A stretch of DNA of 64,000 nucleotides from Bermanella sp036960565 (GTDB lineage Bacteria > Pseudomonadota > Gammaproteobacteria > Pseudomonadales > Oceanobacteraceae), in the NCBI GenBank assembly GCA_036960565.1, contig JBALXQ010000027.1, positions 17,243 to 81,242 on the forward strand, in the 5' to 3' direction. Shown piece after piece: positions 27,007-35,284 of the stretch. Position 1 is the stretch's first letter, and the number at the start of each line of letters is the position of its first letter. A program made the translations under genes and the position numbers. The notes below the pieces were generated by a model. That model saw nothing but the letters and a program-made list of their open reading frames with translations, searched no databases and was not told where the DNA came from.

Positions 27007-28167
27007 ATGACTCAAGTGACTGAGCAGCACGCGAATTCGACCCAAAAACGGGTCATAAGCTGGTTGTTATTATTGGCTTGTCTATACGCCATACTGCTCT
27101 CTGTAGGTATGGTGGGTTCTGGCTTTAAATGGGCCTCTGGCGGTACTGAAGGTGCAAAAGAGTTGTTTGCTTTTGCTACTAACCCGTTCCTCTCATTACT
27201 TATTGGTATTCTTGCCACCGCCTTGGTTCAAAGTTCAAGCACGGTAACGTCGGTTATAGTGGGTTTGGTGGCAGGTGGCATGCCCATCGAAGCTGCTATC
27301 CCTATGATAATGGGTGCAAACATTGGTACCACCATCACCAATACCCTAGTAAGTCTGGGTCATATTCGTAAGAAGTCAGAATTTCGTCGCGCCTTTGCTG
27401 CTGCCACAGTGCATGATTTTTTCAATCTGATGTGTGTGGCTATATTTTTACCGCTTGAACTTATGTTTAATATGTTTGAAAAGGCCAGTGCTTGGCTGTC
27501 TACAGCCATGATGGGCGGTGACTCCATGAGCATGAAGGGCTTTAACTTCATAAAACCTATGACCAAGCCTGTTATTAGTGAGATAAAGCATTTTCTGGCA
27601 ACGGTTCTCCCTGATAAAGCGGCAGCGATTACTCTTGCGGTACTAGGGGTGTTGCTCATTTTTGTAGCCATTACCGTAATTGGTAAAGTGTTGCGTAACC
27701 TAATGGTAGGGCGAGCCAAGAAGATATTGCACAGCGCCATTGGGCGTGGGCCTATAAGTGGTATTACTAGTGGTGCCATTGTCACGGTTTTGGTTCAGTC
27801 GTCTTCAACTACTACTAGTTTAATGGTGCCGTTGGTGGGTTCAGGTGTATTTAAACCTAAAGACATCTACCCCTTTACGCTAGGTGCTAATATTGGAACG
27901 ACCATAACAGCCTTGTTAGCAGCCACCGCATTATCGGGCGCTGGTGCTATTGCAGGTCTGCAAATAGCCTTGGTGCATTTGATGTATAATTTAAGTGGTG
28001 TCATCGTGATCTATGGCTTGCCATTCTTACGCGATCTACCATTAAAGGGTGCTGATCGTTTGGCAAAAGTTGCCACTGAGCGTCATTCTTTAGCGGCATT
28101 GTATGTGTTGACCGTGTTCTTTTTGATTCCCGGTTTATGTGTGTTTGCAATGTCGGCATTTGGATAA
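27007..28167 (+). CDS. Na/Pi cotransporter family protein
   Basis: 386 residues, NptA/SLC34-type sodium-phosphate symporter of the inner membrane. Two inverted copies of the substrate motif are visible: LVQSSSTVTSVIVGLV (about 76) and LVQSSSTTTSLMVPLV (about 263), each followed by GANIGTT(I)T. Eight or more helices. There is no C-terminal PhoU domain. The small coiled-coil protein that follows 16 bases later is likely co-transcribed. Phosphate uptake is the expected role. Confidence 0.93.
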   Translation: MTQVTEQHANSTQKRVISWLLLLACLYAILLSVGMVGSGFKWASGGTEGAKELFAFATNPFLSLLIGILATALVQSSSTVTSVIVGLVAGGMPIEAAIPMIMGANIGTTITNTLVSLGHIRKKSEFRRAFAAATVHDFFNLMCVAIFLPLELMFNMFEKASAWLSTAMMGGDSMSMKGFNFIKPMTKPVISEIKHFLATVLPDKAAAITLAVLGVLLIFVAITVIGKVLRNLMVGRAKKILHSAIGRGPISGITSGAIVTVLVQSSSTTTSLMVPLVGSGVFKPKDIYPFTLGANIGTTITALLAATALSGAGAIAGLQIALVHLMYNLSGVIVIYGLPFLRDLPLKGADRLAKVATERHSLAALYVLTVFFLIPGLCVFAMSAFG

Positions 28168-28183
28168 GGGAAGGGAGAATCTC

Positions 28184-28438
28184 ATGGGTAAGAAACGTAT
28201 AAAGGAACTGCAGAAGCAGGTTAAAGAAGCTAAATCCACGTTGGCTTCTTTAGAAAAAAAGGCCAATAAAAAGATCCTTAAGGCTCAGCACAAAGTAATT
28301 GAAGAGCTTGAGACTCTGATTGGCCAAGAGAGCCTGCGTCGTGAGACCTTGCTTGAATTGAGTGAGGAAGCCTGGCAAGAAGCCAAAGAGCTAACAGAAG
28401 GGCTTATTGGTAAAGTGAAAGCTTTGTTAAAGAGCTAG
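28184..28438 (+). CDS. small coiled-coil protein, hypothetical
   Basis: 84 residues from the ATG behind GGGAG. Highly charged and helical: KKRIKELQKQVKEAKSTLAS then KKANKKILKAQHKVIEELET, a long coiled coil with a basic N-terminal half and a more acidic C-terminal half. No signal peptide. It follows the Na/Pi transporter closely, so a regulatory or assembly role for that transporter can be imagined, but no family is recognised. Confidence 0.7.
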   Translation: MGKKRIKELQKQVKEAKSTLASLEKKANKKILKAQHKVIEELETLIGQESLRRETLLELSEEAWQEAKELTEGLIGKVKALLKS

Positions 28439-28449
28439 TGCGCTCATGT

Positions 28450-28489
28450 TATTACGTTAATGCAGCTGTTTGCCTATATTAACGTAATA
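28450..28489. terminator. inverted repeat between convergent genes
   Basis: TATTACGTTAAT (28450-28461) and ATTAACGTAATA (28478-28489) are perfect 12-base arms with a 16-base loop. They lie between the coiled-coil gene and the convergent hypothetical gene. It is AT-rich and lacks a T run, so it is a weak bidirectional terminator at best. Confidence 0.45.
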
Positions 28490-28504
28490 GCACTTAATTG
28501 GGCC

Positions 28505-29146
28505 TTATAGCCTCATAAACCAAGCCCTATTTTCTGGGCGTTTAAAGTACATTTGTGCTGCCAATTTTTTAATCTCTTTGTTGTTGCCGTACAAATTTAA
28601 CAGCTGTGTTAAATCCTGCTTAATGCCTTCGTAAGAAAAACTTAGATAGTTATCTTCATCGCGATATTGCACTGTAAATTGCTCACTTAGATCAACACCC
28701 TGGTGATGTAGCTGCTTGCTCAATAGTTTTGTTGTGCTTCGTAGGGCCAGCTTCCTTAATAATGAAGCAATGCCATTTGAGTCCTCAAATAACCAAGCAT
28801 CGGCATAAAACGCTTTATCCAGCATTTTCGCTTTTATAGCTATAAAATCCCCTGCTGGATCTTTTCCTTGTGCGTGGCGAGGTATTTTACTGGTGGGGGT
28901 ATAAACATAGTCGATGGCATAACTGGCATCTCCGTTAGCCTGCTTACGGGCATTGCAGGGGGCCACTAGATTGTTATCTAGAATAACTTTGAAATTCACT
29001 GGCCAATTGTCAGCTCTTTTTACGCCTACTTTCACTTTTTCCACTGAGTTGTGGCCTAGGTGGCAGCGAGCAATATTTTCAGCCAGTGTGAGCGTTAGAT
29101 ATTCTGCCCAATTGTCAAAATGATAACAGGGGACTTTAGCGGCCAT
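28505..29146 (-). CDS. hypothetical protein
   Basis: 213 residues, no signal peptide or membrane helix. Cysteines at CYHF, ARCHLG and APCNAR are scattered in the first half. The centre has VYTPTSKIPRHAQGKDPAGD, and the protein ends with FKRPENRAWFMRL. I recognise no family. It stands alone between a convergent small gene and the peroxiredoxin gene. Confidence 0.65.
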   Translation of the reverse strand: MAAKVPCYHFDNWAEYLTLTLAENIARCHLGHNSVEKVKVGVKRADNWPVNFKVILDNNLVAPCNARKQANGDASYAIDYVYTPTSKIPRHAQGKDPAGDFIAIKAKMLDKAFYADAWLFEDSNGIASLLRKLALRSTTKLLSKQLHHQGVDLSEQFTVQYRDEDNYLSFSYEGIKQDLTQLLNLYGNNKEIKKLAAQMYFKRPENRAWFMRL

Positions 29147-29301
29147 GGTGCCTCCGAAGATACGAGGATTGTGTGGTTTTTCTTTATTGGAAGAGTTTTA
29201 AATCCAGGCTGGGGTAAAATCCCGAATGTAGAATCTCTACTGTGCCAATGAAATTATTGTAAGTATAGACAGAGTAGGGAATTGGTGAGGGAAATGTCTC
29301 A

Positions 29302-29323
29302 ACTCTCTACATGAATAGAGAGT
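29302..29323. repeat. inverted repeat after the peroxiredoxin gene
   Basis: ACTCTCTA and TAGAGAGT (8 perfect pairs, 6-base loop) with three more pairs beyond a bulge, 20 bases past the peroxiredoxin stop on the minus strand. No T tract follows in that direction. Confidence 0.4.
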
Positions 29324-29342
29324 GAGCTGTGTACAGGTGCGA

Positions 29343-29816
29343 CTACTTCATTTCTTCCTTCACATAGTTCATAGCTACTTCATGGTGGTTCTTAGCCTTA
29401 AACTTATCCAGAACCTGAACCAATTTGCCCTTTTCATTAATGATAAAGCTGGTGCGATGAATTCCATCGTACTCTCTGCCCATAAATTTCTTTAAACCCC
29501 AGACGCCATATAAATCAGCAATGCTATGGTCTTCATCGGATAGTAGAGTGAAATTTAGTTCATCTCTATCTTTAAAGCGTTTAAGGCGTGGATGAGCATC
29601 TGGGCTGATGCCCAAGGCTGTTATGTTTAATTTTTTCAATTCTTTTTGGTGGTCTCGCAAGGCACAGGCCTGGGTGGTGCAACCCGGGGTCATGGCTTTG
29701 GGATAAAAATATAATAATACAATTTGACCGCGGTAATCTTTTAGGGAAACAGGGTTGCCATTTTCATCGAATGTCGTGAAATTGGGCGCCTGTTTGCCGA
29801 TATCTGGGCGAATCAT
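29343..29816 (-). CDS. bcp: thioredoxin-dependent peroxiredoxin, BCP type
   Basis: 157 residues from the ATG at 29816, which has GGAG at 6 bases; a start four codons earlier abuts the site. The peroxidatic Cys lies in MTPGCTTQACALRD with the resolving Cys five residues on, the 1-helix BCP pattern. YFYPKAMTPGCT and the later GIHRTSFIINEKG fit PrxQ/BCP. It reduces hydroperoxides in the cytosol. It lies just downstream of the ribonucleotide reductase ferredoxin (44-base gap), possibly in the same transcript. Confidence 0.93.
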   Translation of the reverse strand: MIRPDIGKQAPNFTTFDENGNPVSLKDYRGQIVLLYFYPKAMTPGCTTQACALRDHQKELKKLNITALGISPDAHPRLKRFKDRDELNFTLLSDEDHSIADLYGVWGLKKFMGREYDGIHRTSFIINEKGKLVQVLDKFKAKNHHEVAMNYVKEEMK

Positions 29817-29859
29817 GTTGAACTCCATTGGTATTCGCGGGTAATTGGCTAGGTTCGTT

Positions 29860-30366
29860 CTAGCCCTTAAGTTTGAGTTTGAGCGGTGTTTTAGGTACGC
29901 AACAGCAGGGCAGTATTTCGCCTTTATTTATCCACGCCATAGGTTCTTGTAAGTAGGCTACTTCGCCTTCTAAAAGATCAGTTCTGCAGCCTCCACAATA
30001 GCCATCTCGGCATTGGTAGGGCACCTGAATCCCTTGGGCCTCTAAGCTTTCCAGTAGACTGCCTGCGTAGTGAAACTGCAGTGTCTGCTGAATGCCTTCA
30101 ACACTCATTGCATAAATGGGTTTTTCAAGGCCGCCAAATTCCAGCTGTGCTTGATCTTCAGGGGCTTCTGGGTTTTCAATGGGTAAGTAAAGTTCGTTTT
30201 GCTGTGCCTGGCTGCTGACAGTTGACTCGGAAGCCGTATCTTCCAGCTCAAAGCTCTGTGGGTCTTCAGGTTCGTTATCCAGTATGAAGTCGCGAGATTC
30301 CTTAATCTGGCGACCTTGCTTGATAATGGGTGAAGATACAGGGCTTTTTTCTTTCATTGCCAGCAT
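29860..30366 (-). CDS. YfaE-type 2Fe-2S ferredoxin with acidic N-terminal extension
   Basis: 168 residues. The C-terminal 80 are a plant-type ferredoxin: YQCRDGYCGGCRTDLLEG and the final ligand in LPCCCVP, followed by LKLKL. E. coli YfaE (84 residues) repairs the diferric-tyrosyl cofactor of NrdB. Here an extra 85 residues, rich in Asp, Glu, Ser and Gln, precede the domain, up to a possible internal ATG (MSVEGIQ). The gene starts 10 bases after the nrdB stop, which supports the long form, as does AGG near the first ATG. Function in NrdB maintenance is inferred from family and position. Confidence 0.88.
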   Translation of the reverse strand: MLAMKEKSPVSSPIIKQGRQIKESRDFILDNEPEDPQSFELEDTASESTVSSQAQQNELYLPIENPEAPEDQAQLEFGGLEKPIYAMSVEGIQQTLQFHYAGSLLESLEAQGIQVPYQCRDGYCGGCRTDLLEGEVAYLQEPMAWINKGEILPCCCVPKTPLKLKLKG

Positions 30367-30376
30367 GCCCGCTTAC

Positions 30377-31507
30377 CTACAGTTCTATGTCGCTAAAATC
30401 TTCAAGAGAGACTTCGCTGTCAATGGCACCGACTAGGTAAGAAGTGATTTCAGACTCTTGCGGGGCCACCTGAACATTGTCACTTACCAGCCAACCATTC
30501 ATCCATGGAAGAGGGTTACGCATAACATCATAAACAGGTTCAAAACCAATGGCAGATAAGCGTTGGTTAGCAATGTATTCGATGTATTGGCATATGATTT
30601 CTTTGTTCATGCCAATCATTGAACCGTCTTTAAATAGGTAGTCTGCCCACTCTTTCTCTTGTTCAACTACATCCAGGAATATTTGCTTACCCTCGTCCTG
30701 CATTTGAAGGCTGATTTCAGCCATTTCAGGGTCATCTGACCCTGACTTCCATAAATTAAGAATGTGCTGGGTGCCAGTTAAGTGTAAGGCTTCATCTCGG
30801 GCAATCATCTTGATAATTTTAGCGTTGCCTTCCAATAAACCGCGCTCAGCAAAAGCAAAGCTACAAGCAAAACTCACATAAAAACGAATGGCTTCTAGTG
30901 CGTTGACAGAGCATACCGCCAGATAAGTTCGTTCTTTAAGCTTGCGCTGGCTCACTTCAATGCTGCGGCCTTCTACTTCATAGGTGCCTTCACCCTGACT
31001 ATAAAGAAGTTGGGTGGTTAAAATAACTTCATCAAAATAATAGGCAATACTCTCGGCTCGCTTAAGGATCGCCGGGTTTACCATAATGTCGTCAAATACT
31101 TCACCTGGGTTGGTGAAGAGGTTACGCAATATATGTGTGTACGAGCGGGAGTGTATGGTTTCGCCAAAGGCCCAAGTTTCTACCCATGTTTCAAGTTCAG
31201 GCAGTGACACTATGGGCAGAAATACTGCGTTGACACTACGTGCAGCCATAGAGTCTAGAAGTGTTTGGTATTTTAAGTTGGAGATGAAAATGTGCTTTTC
31301 AGATTCAGACAGGCTTTGCCAATCGGCACGGTCTTTCGACACATCTACTTCTTCTGGTCGCCAGAAAAAGGACAGCTGTTTCTCAATTAGGTTTTCAAAT
31401 GCGGCATGTTTTTGCACGTCATATCTGGAAACGTTCACGTTCTCGCCAAAAAACATAGGCTGTTTCAGGGCGTCAAAATTCTTTCTGTTAAATGTTTGGT
31501 AGGCCAT
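30377..31507 (-). CDS. nrdB: class Ia ribonucleotide reductase, beta subunit
   Basis: 376 residues. Carries the diiron and tyrosyl-radical elements of NrdB: FWRPEEVDVSKD with an Asp ligand, then SEKHIFISNLKYQTLLDS, LPELETWVETWAFGETIHSR with the Glu/His ligands, then ARDEALHLTGTQHIL with Glu and His. It ends with DFSDIEL, the tail that binds NrdA. It supplies the radical for making deoxyribonucleotides. It lies between nrdA and the ferredoxin on the minus strand. The gap from nrdA is 101 bases. Confidence 0.97.
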   Translation of the reverse strand: MAYQTFNRKNFDALKQPMFFGENVNVSRYDVQKHAAFENLIEKQLSFFWRPEEVDVSKDRADWQSLSESEKHIFISNLKYQTLLDSMAARSVNAVFLPIVSLPELETWVETWAFGETIHSRSYTHILRNLFTNPGEVFDDIMVNPAILKRAESIAYYFDEVILTTQLLYSQGEGTYEVEGRSIEVSQRKLKERTYLAVCSVNALEAIRFYVSFACSFAFAERGLLEGNAKIIKMIARDEALHLTGTQHILNLWKSGSDDPEMAEISLQMQDEGKQIFLDVVEQEKEWADYLFKDGSMIGMNKEIICQYIEYIANQRLSAIGFEPVYDVMRNPLPWMNGWLVSDNVQVAPQESEITSYLVGAIDSEVSLEDFSDIEL

Positions 31508-31608
31508 GAGTTGTCTTTTAAATAAATAAAGAAATAATTGTTTGTAAAATTATAGGCGCTCTAATTACCAACCAATATTTGTAACTTGGTTGGTAAATGC
31601 TTCACTCT

Positions 31609-33879
31609 TTAAATTTTACAAGCGCCACCGGCACAGCCGTCATCTAAGTCTTCTTGCGCATCATCAGCACCGTCACGGGTGTTATGATAATAAAGTGTCT
31701 TAAGGCCTAGCTTATAAGACGTAAGCAAATCTTTTAAAAGTTGCTTCATAGGGACCTTGCCTCCGTCAAACTTGCTTGGATCATAGTTTGTATTGGCAGA
31801 TATGGCCTGATCCACAAATTTTTGCATGATGCCAACAAGCTGTAAGTACCCTTCATTATTCGGGCAATTCCATAGCAGTTCGTATTGATCTTTTAGTCTG
31901 TCGAATTCAGGCACTACCTGTTTCAATATGCCATCTTTAGAGGCCTTAATGCTGATGTAGCCACGAGGCGGTTCAATACCATTGGTGGCATTGCTAATTT
32001 GCGAAGACGTCTCCGAAGGCATAAGCGCAGTAAGCGTTGAGTTTCTAAGGCCCGTAGTTTGAATCTCGGTGCGCAATGTTTCCCAATCGTATTGCAACTC
32101 AGTGGTACAGACCTTATCCAAATCTTTCTTATAGGTGTCTATTGGTAGAATGCCTTGGGAGTAGGTCGTTTCATTGAACTTACTGCAGGCCCCAAACTCC
32201 TTCGACAGCTGATTTGAGGCTTTTAATAAGTAGTATTGAATAGCTTCAAATGTTTGGTGTGTCAGTTCGTTGGCTGAACCATCCGAGTATTTAACGCCAT
32301 TTTTAGCCAGGTAATACGCGTAGTTAATGACACCAACACCCAGGGTACGACGGGCCATGCTGGCGATTTCAGCCGCTGGCATAGGATAGTCCTGGTAGTC
32401 TAAAAGGCTGTCTAGTGCGCGTACAACCAGGTCAGACAGCTCTTCAAGCTCATCTAAATTTTCAAGGGTACCAAGATTGAAGGCCGCTAATGTACACAGA
32501 GCGATCTCACCTTCTTCATCGTTAATTTCTTGAAGCGGCTTGGTAGGCAAGGCAATTTCAAGGCATAGGTTAGACTGGCGAATTGGAGCGTGCTCAGGGT
32601 TGAAAGGGCTGTGAGTATTGCAGTGGTCAACATTCTGGATGTAGATGCGGCCGGTACTGGCACGCTCCTGCATCAAGATAGAGAACAGCTCCATGGCCTT
32701 AATGGTTTTCTTACGAATATTGGTGTCATTTTCATATTTAAGGTAAAGCTCTTCAAACTTATCCTGATCTTCAAAGAAGGCATCATACAAGCCTGGTACA
32801 TCAGATGGGCTGAATAAAGAAATGTTGCCGCCCTTAATCAAGCGAGTGTACATAAGCTTGTTAAGTTGAACGCCGTAATCTAAATGACGGACTCGGTTCT
32901 CTTCTACGCCACGGTTATTTTTCAACACCAGTAACGATTCAACTTCCATGTGCCACATAGGGTAGAACAAGGTGGCTGCACCGCCGCGAACACCACCCTG
33001 AGAGCAGCTTTTAACAGCCGTTTGGAAATGCTTGTAGAAAGGGATGCATCCTGTGTGGAATGCTTCACCGCCACGAATAGGGCTACCTAGGGCGCGAATA
33101 CGTCCGGCATTGATGCCTATGCCTGCTCTTTGGCTTACATATTTAACAATGGCGCTGGAAGTGGCATTAATTGAATCCAGAGAATCACCTGTCTCTATTA
33201 ATACACAAGAGCTGAACTGGCGAGTTGGGGTTCGTACGCCGGCCATGATAGGGGTTGGCAAGGATATTTTAAAAGTAGACACAGCGTCGTAGAAACGACG
33301 AATGTAATCCATGCGGGTGCTTTTATCATAATTAGCGAATAAACATGCGCCAATTAATATGTACAGAATTTGAGGGCTCTCATAAATCTCACCAGTAACA
33401 CGGTTTTGGACCAAGTATTTGCCTTCCAGTTGCTTAACGGCAGCGTAGGCGAAATTTAAATCTCGGCTGTGATCTATGATGTTATCCATTTCATTAAAAT
33501 CGGCTTCGCTAAAATCAGTTAGTAGATTGCGATCATATCGGTCGGTGTCTACCAAGCGAGCAACATGCTCATAAAGCTTTGGCGGCTCAAACTGGCCAAA
33601 AGCCTTTTTACGTAAATGGAATATATTTAATCGTGCAGCCATAAACTGATAGTCAGGCGTAGTTTCTGAAATTAAATCGGCCGCCGACTTAATTAGAGTT
33701 TCATGAATGTCTGATGTGGTGATGCCTTCCATTAATTGGATTTGTGCGCGCAACTCAACTTCGGATACCGATACGTTATCCAAGCCTTCAGCTGCCCATG
33801 TCAACACTTTATGGATTTTATCCAAATCCAAAGGTGCACGATTTCCGTCTCGTTTTGTCACATGCAGAGTGCTGTTCAT
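31609..33879 (-). CDS. nrdA: class Ia ribonucleotide reductase, alpha subunit
   Basis: About 756 residues from the ATG at 33879, which has GGGA at 7 bases and gives MNSTLHVTKRDG, in register with the E. coli start; two earlier in-frame starts add eight residues. An ATP-cone begins the protein (TKRDGNRAPLDLDKIHKVL). The active-site cysteines lie in FSSCVLIE and QSNLCLEIAL, with the radical Cys/Asn/Glu loop between, then the C-terminal redox pair in DDGCAGGACKI. Converts NDPs to dNDPs, allosterically controlled by the ATP-cone. Probably repressed by NrdR through boxes about 200 bases upstream. Confidence 0.97.
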   Translation of the reverse strand: MNSTLHVTKRDGNRAPLDLDKIHKVLTWAAEGLDNVSVSEVELRAQIQLMEGITTSDIHETLIKSAADLISETTPDYQFMAARLNIFHLRKKAFGQFEPPKLYEHVARLVDTDRYDRNLLTDFSEADFNEMDNIIDHSRDLNFAYAAVKQLEGKYLVQNRVTGEIYESPQILYILIGACLFANYDKSTRMDYIRRFYDAVSTFKISLPTPIMAGVRTPTRQFSSCVLIETGDSLDSINATSSAIVKYVSQRAGIGINAGRIRALGSPIRGGEAFHTGCIPFYKHFQTAVKSCSQGGVRGGAATLFYPMWHMEVESLLVLKNNRGVEENRVRHLDYGVQLNKLMYTRLIKGGNISLFSPSDVPGLYDAFFEDQDKFEELYLKYENDTNIRKKTIKAMELFSILMQERASTGRIYIQNVDHCNTHSPFNPEHAPIRQSNLCLEIALPTKPLQEINDEEGEIALCTLAAFNLGTLENLDELEELSDLVVRALDSLLDYQDYPMPAAEIASMARRTLGVGVINYAYYLAKNGVKYSDGSANELTHQTFEAIQYYLLKASNQLSKEFGACSKFNETTYSQGILPIDTYKKDLDKVCTTELQYDWETLRTEIQTTGLRNSTLTALMPSETSSQISNATNGIEPPRGYISIKASKDGILKQVVPEFDRLKDQYELLWNCPNNEGYLQLVGIMQKFVDQAISANTNYDPSKFDGGKVPMKQLLKDLLTSYKLGLKTLYYHNTRDGADDAQEDLDDGCAGGACKI

Positions 33880-34046
33880 TATTGGTCCCATACAAATAGC
33901 CACCCAAATAGATAATTAGGCGGTTTTAAAAAATAAAAAATCAGGAAATTGCTGAAAACTTAGTGGTCTGCTCTTTATCACCAACCTCTTATTATCATTC
34001 GGGTGGTTATAAAGTGTGCGTCTAATACTGCGTTGAATCCAGCTAG

Positions 34047-34093
34047 ACACATCATATGTGGTTTAATTCTCAAATCAACCCCATATATAGTGT
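34047..34093 (-). promoter_or_regulatory. nrd promoter with two candidate NrdR boxes
   Basis: On the minus strand, TTGATT (34073-34078) and TATGAT (34051-34056), 16 bases apart, form a good sigma70 promoter. Two NrdR-box-like 16-mers sit at 34078-34093 (ACCCCATATATAGTGT) and 34047-34062 (ACACATCATATGTGGT), exactly 31 bases apart. One overlaps the -10 and the other abuts the -35, the usual NrdR spacing. The second is a poor match to consensus. The rest of the 0.47 kb gap, 33880-34354, shows nothing else clear. Confidence 0.55.
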
Positions 34094-34354
34094 TTGGCAC
34101 AGACGAGCTTGTGGATAAAGTGTGTGTAAATGGTGGGTAAACGAGCGAGGTTAGTAGCCGTTAACTAGTTGGCATCAGTCGTAGCAATAAGAAGCTGTAT
34201 CTGCGGGCAATATGTTCTACGATTAGACCCCTGAAAACAAAAATAAAAATTCTGGCGTAGTCAGACTGAAAGAAAAATGCTACGGACTGTTCACATGGCC
34301 AACATAGGTCTAGATTTATTAATAACCAGTATATTTACCTTTTTAGGATGACAT

Positions 34355-35092
34355 ATGGATCAGCGCTCAAATTCAGATGAAAGTTGGCGTATTTTGATTG
34401 TCGAAGACGATGAGCGCCTAGCGAGTCTTACCCGTGACTATTTAGTCTCTAATGGGATGGCAGTGCAGGTGGAGGGAGACGGTGGTGTAGCCGTTGAACG
34501 AATTAAAGAAGAGCAGCCTGATCTGGTTATATTAGATTTGATGCTACCAGGTGAGGATGGATTATCAGTTTGTCGATTGGTGCGGCCTCATTACAGCGGC
34601 CCCATTATTATGTTAACGGCAAGGGATGATGATACCGACCAGGTGGTTGGGCTTGAAATGGGGGCTGATGATTACTTGTCCAAGCCGGTACGCCCGAGGG
34701 TTTTACTGGCGCGTATTAATGCGCTCTTGAGACGCTTAAAAGACGTGCACCCAGCACAAGGGGCGCAAACTGAAGGGGACGAACAAAATCGAGTCACCAT
34801 TGCCAATCTGGTAGTTGACAACAGCATGCGTGAAGCGTGGTTAAACGAAGACCCAATTGATTTAACCAGCGCAGAATTTGATTTACTTTGGTTGTTAAGC
34901 AGTAACGCTGGTCGTGTATTAAGTCGAGAAGAAATTTTTACCGCCTTGCGCGGTATTGAATATGATGGCCAGGATAGATCCATTGATGTGCGAGTAAGTC
35001 GTATCCGTCCTAAAATCGGTGACGATCCTTTGCAGCCTAAACGAATTAAAACCGTGCGCAGTAAGGGCTATTTATTTGTTAAAGAGTTGTGA
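34355..35092 (+). CDS. RstA/OmpR-family response regulator
   Basis: 245 residues. VEDDERL acidic pocket, phosphoacceptor Asp61 in ILDLMLPG, TARDDDTDQ and SKPVRPR. The winged helix has PIDLTSAEFDLLWLL and DRSIDVRVSRIRPKI, close to RstA. It is divergent from nrdA. The partner kinase begins 192 bases downstream, but an intrinsic terminator lies between them. Confidence 0.92.
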   Translation: MDQRSNSDESWRILIVEDDERLASLTRDYLVSNGMAVQVEGDGGVAVERIKEEQPDLVILDLMLPGEDGLSVCRLVRPHYSGPIIMLTARDDDTDQVVGLEMGADDYLSKPVRPRVLLARINALLRRLKDVHPAQGAQTEGDEQNRVTIANLVVDNSMREAWLNEDPIDLTSAEFDLLWLLSSNAGRVLSREEIFTALRGIEYDGQDRSIDVRVSRIRPKIGDDPLQPKRIKTVRSKGYLFVKEL

Positions 35093-35151
35093 GTTGAAGC
35101 TGCAGCATTAATAAGTATTCAGAGGCCTACGCGTTTTTGTCTCGATTTACC

Positions 35152-35187
35152 AAAGCCCATTTATTTCTTAAAATAAATGGGCTTTTT
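35152..35187 (+). terminator. intrinsic terminator between response regulator and kinase genes
   Basis: AAAGCCCATTTATTT (35152-35166), loop CTTA, AAATAAATGGGCTTT then more Ts (35171-35187): 15 perfect pairs and a T run. It must reduce read-through into the kinase gene. Confidence 0.9.
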
Positions 35188-35260
35188 GTTAATGGCTTTA
35201 ATGTAGACTTTATCCGGTTAGCTGTAATTTTTTCTACTTAATCTTTGCCAATTCCCCAAT

Positions 35261-35275
35261 AAGGAGAGGCTTATT
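35261..35275 (+). promoter_or_regulatory. ribosome-binding site with possible ATT start
   Basis: AAGGAGAGG is the only good Shine-Dalgarno ahead of the RstB-like gene. Its GGAG (35263-35266) is 6 bases before an ATT in frame (35273), whereas the first usual start (GTG, 35285) is 15 or more away. The frame is closed further upstream by a TAA at 35225, with no ATG, GTG or TTG in between. Confidence 0.5.
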
Positions 35276-35284
35276 TTTTCTCGT

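Noticed and set aside
28184..29146. Toxin-antitoxin pair made by the coiled-coil gene and the convergent unknown gene
   Set aside because: The genes are convergent rather than in an operon, sizes and motifs fit no toxin or antitoxin family, and the coiled-coil gene follows the Na/Pi gene.
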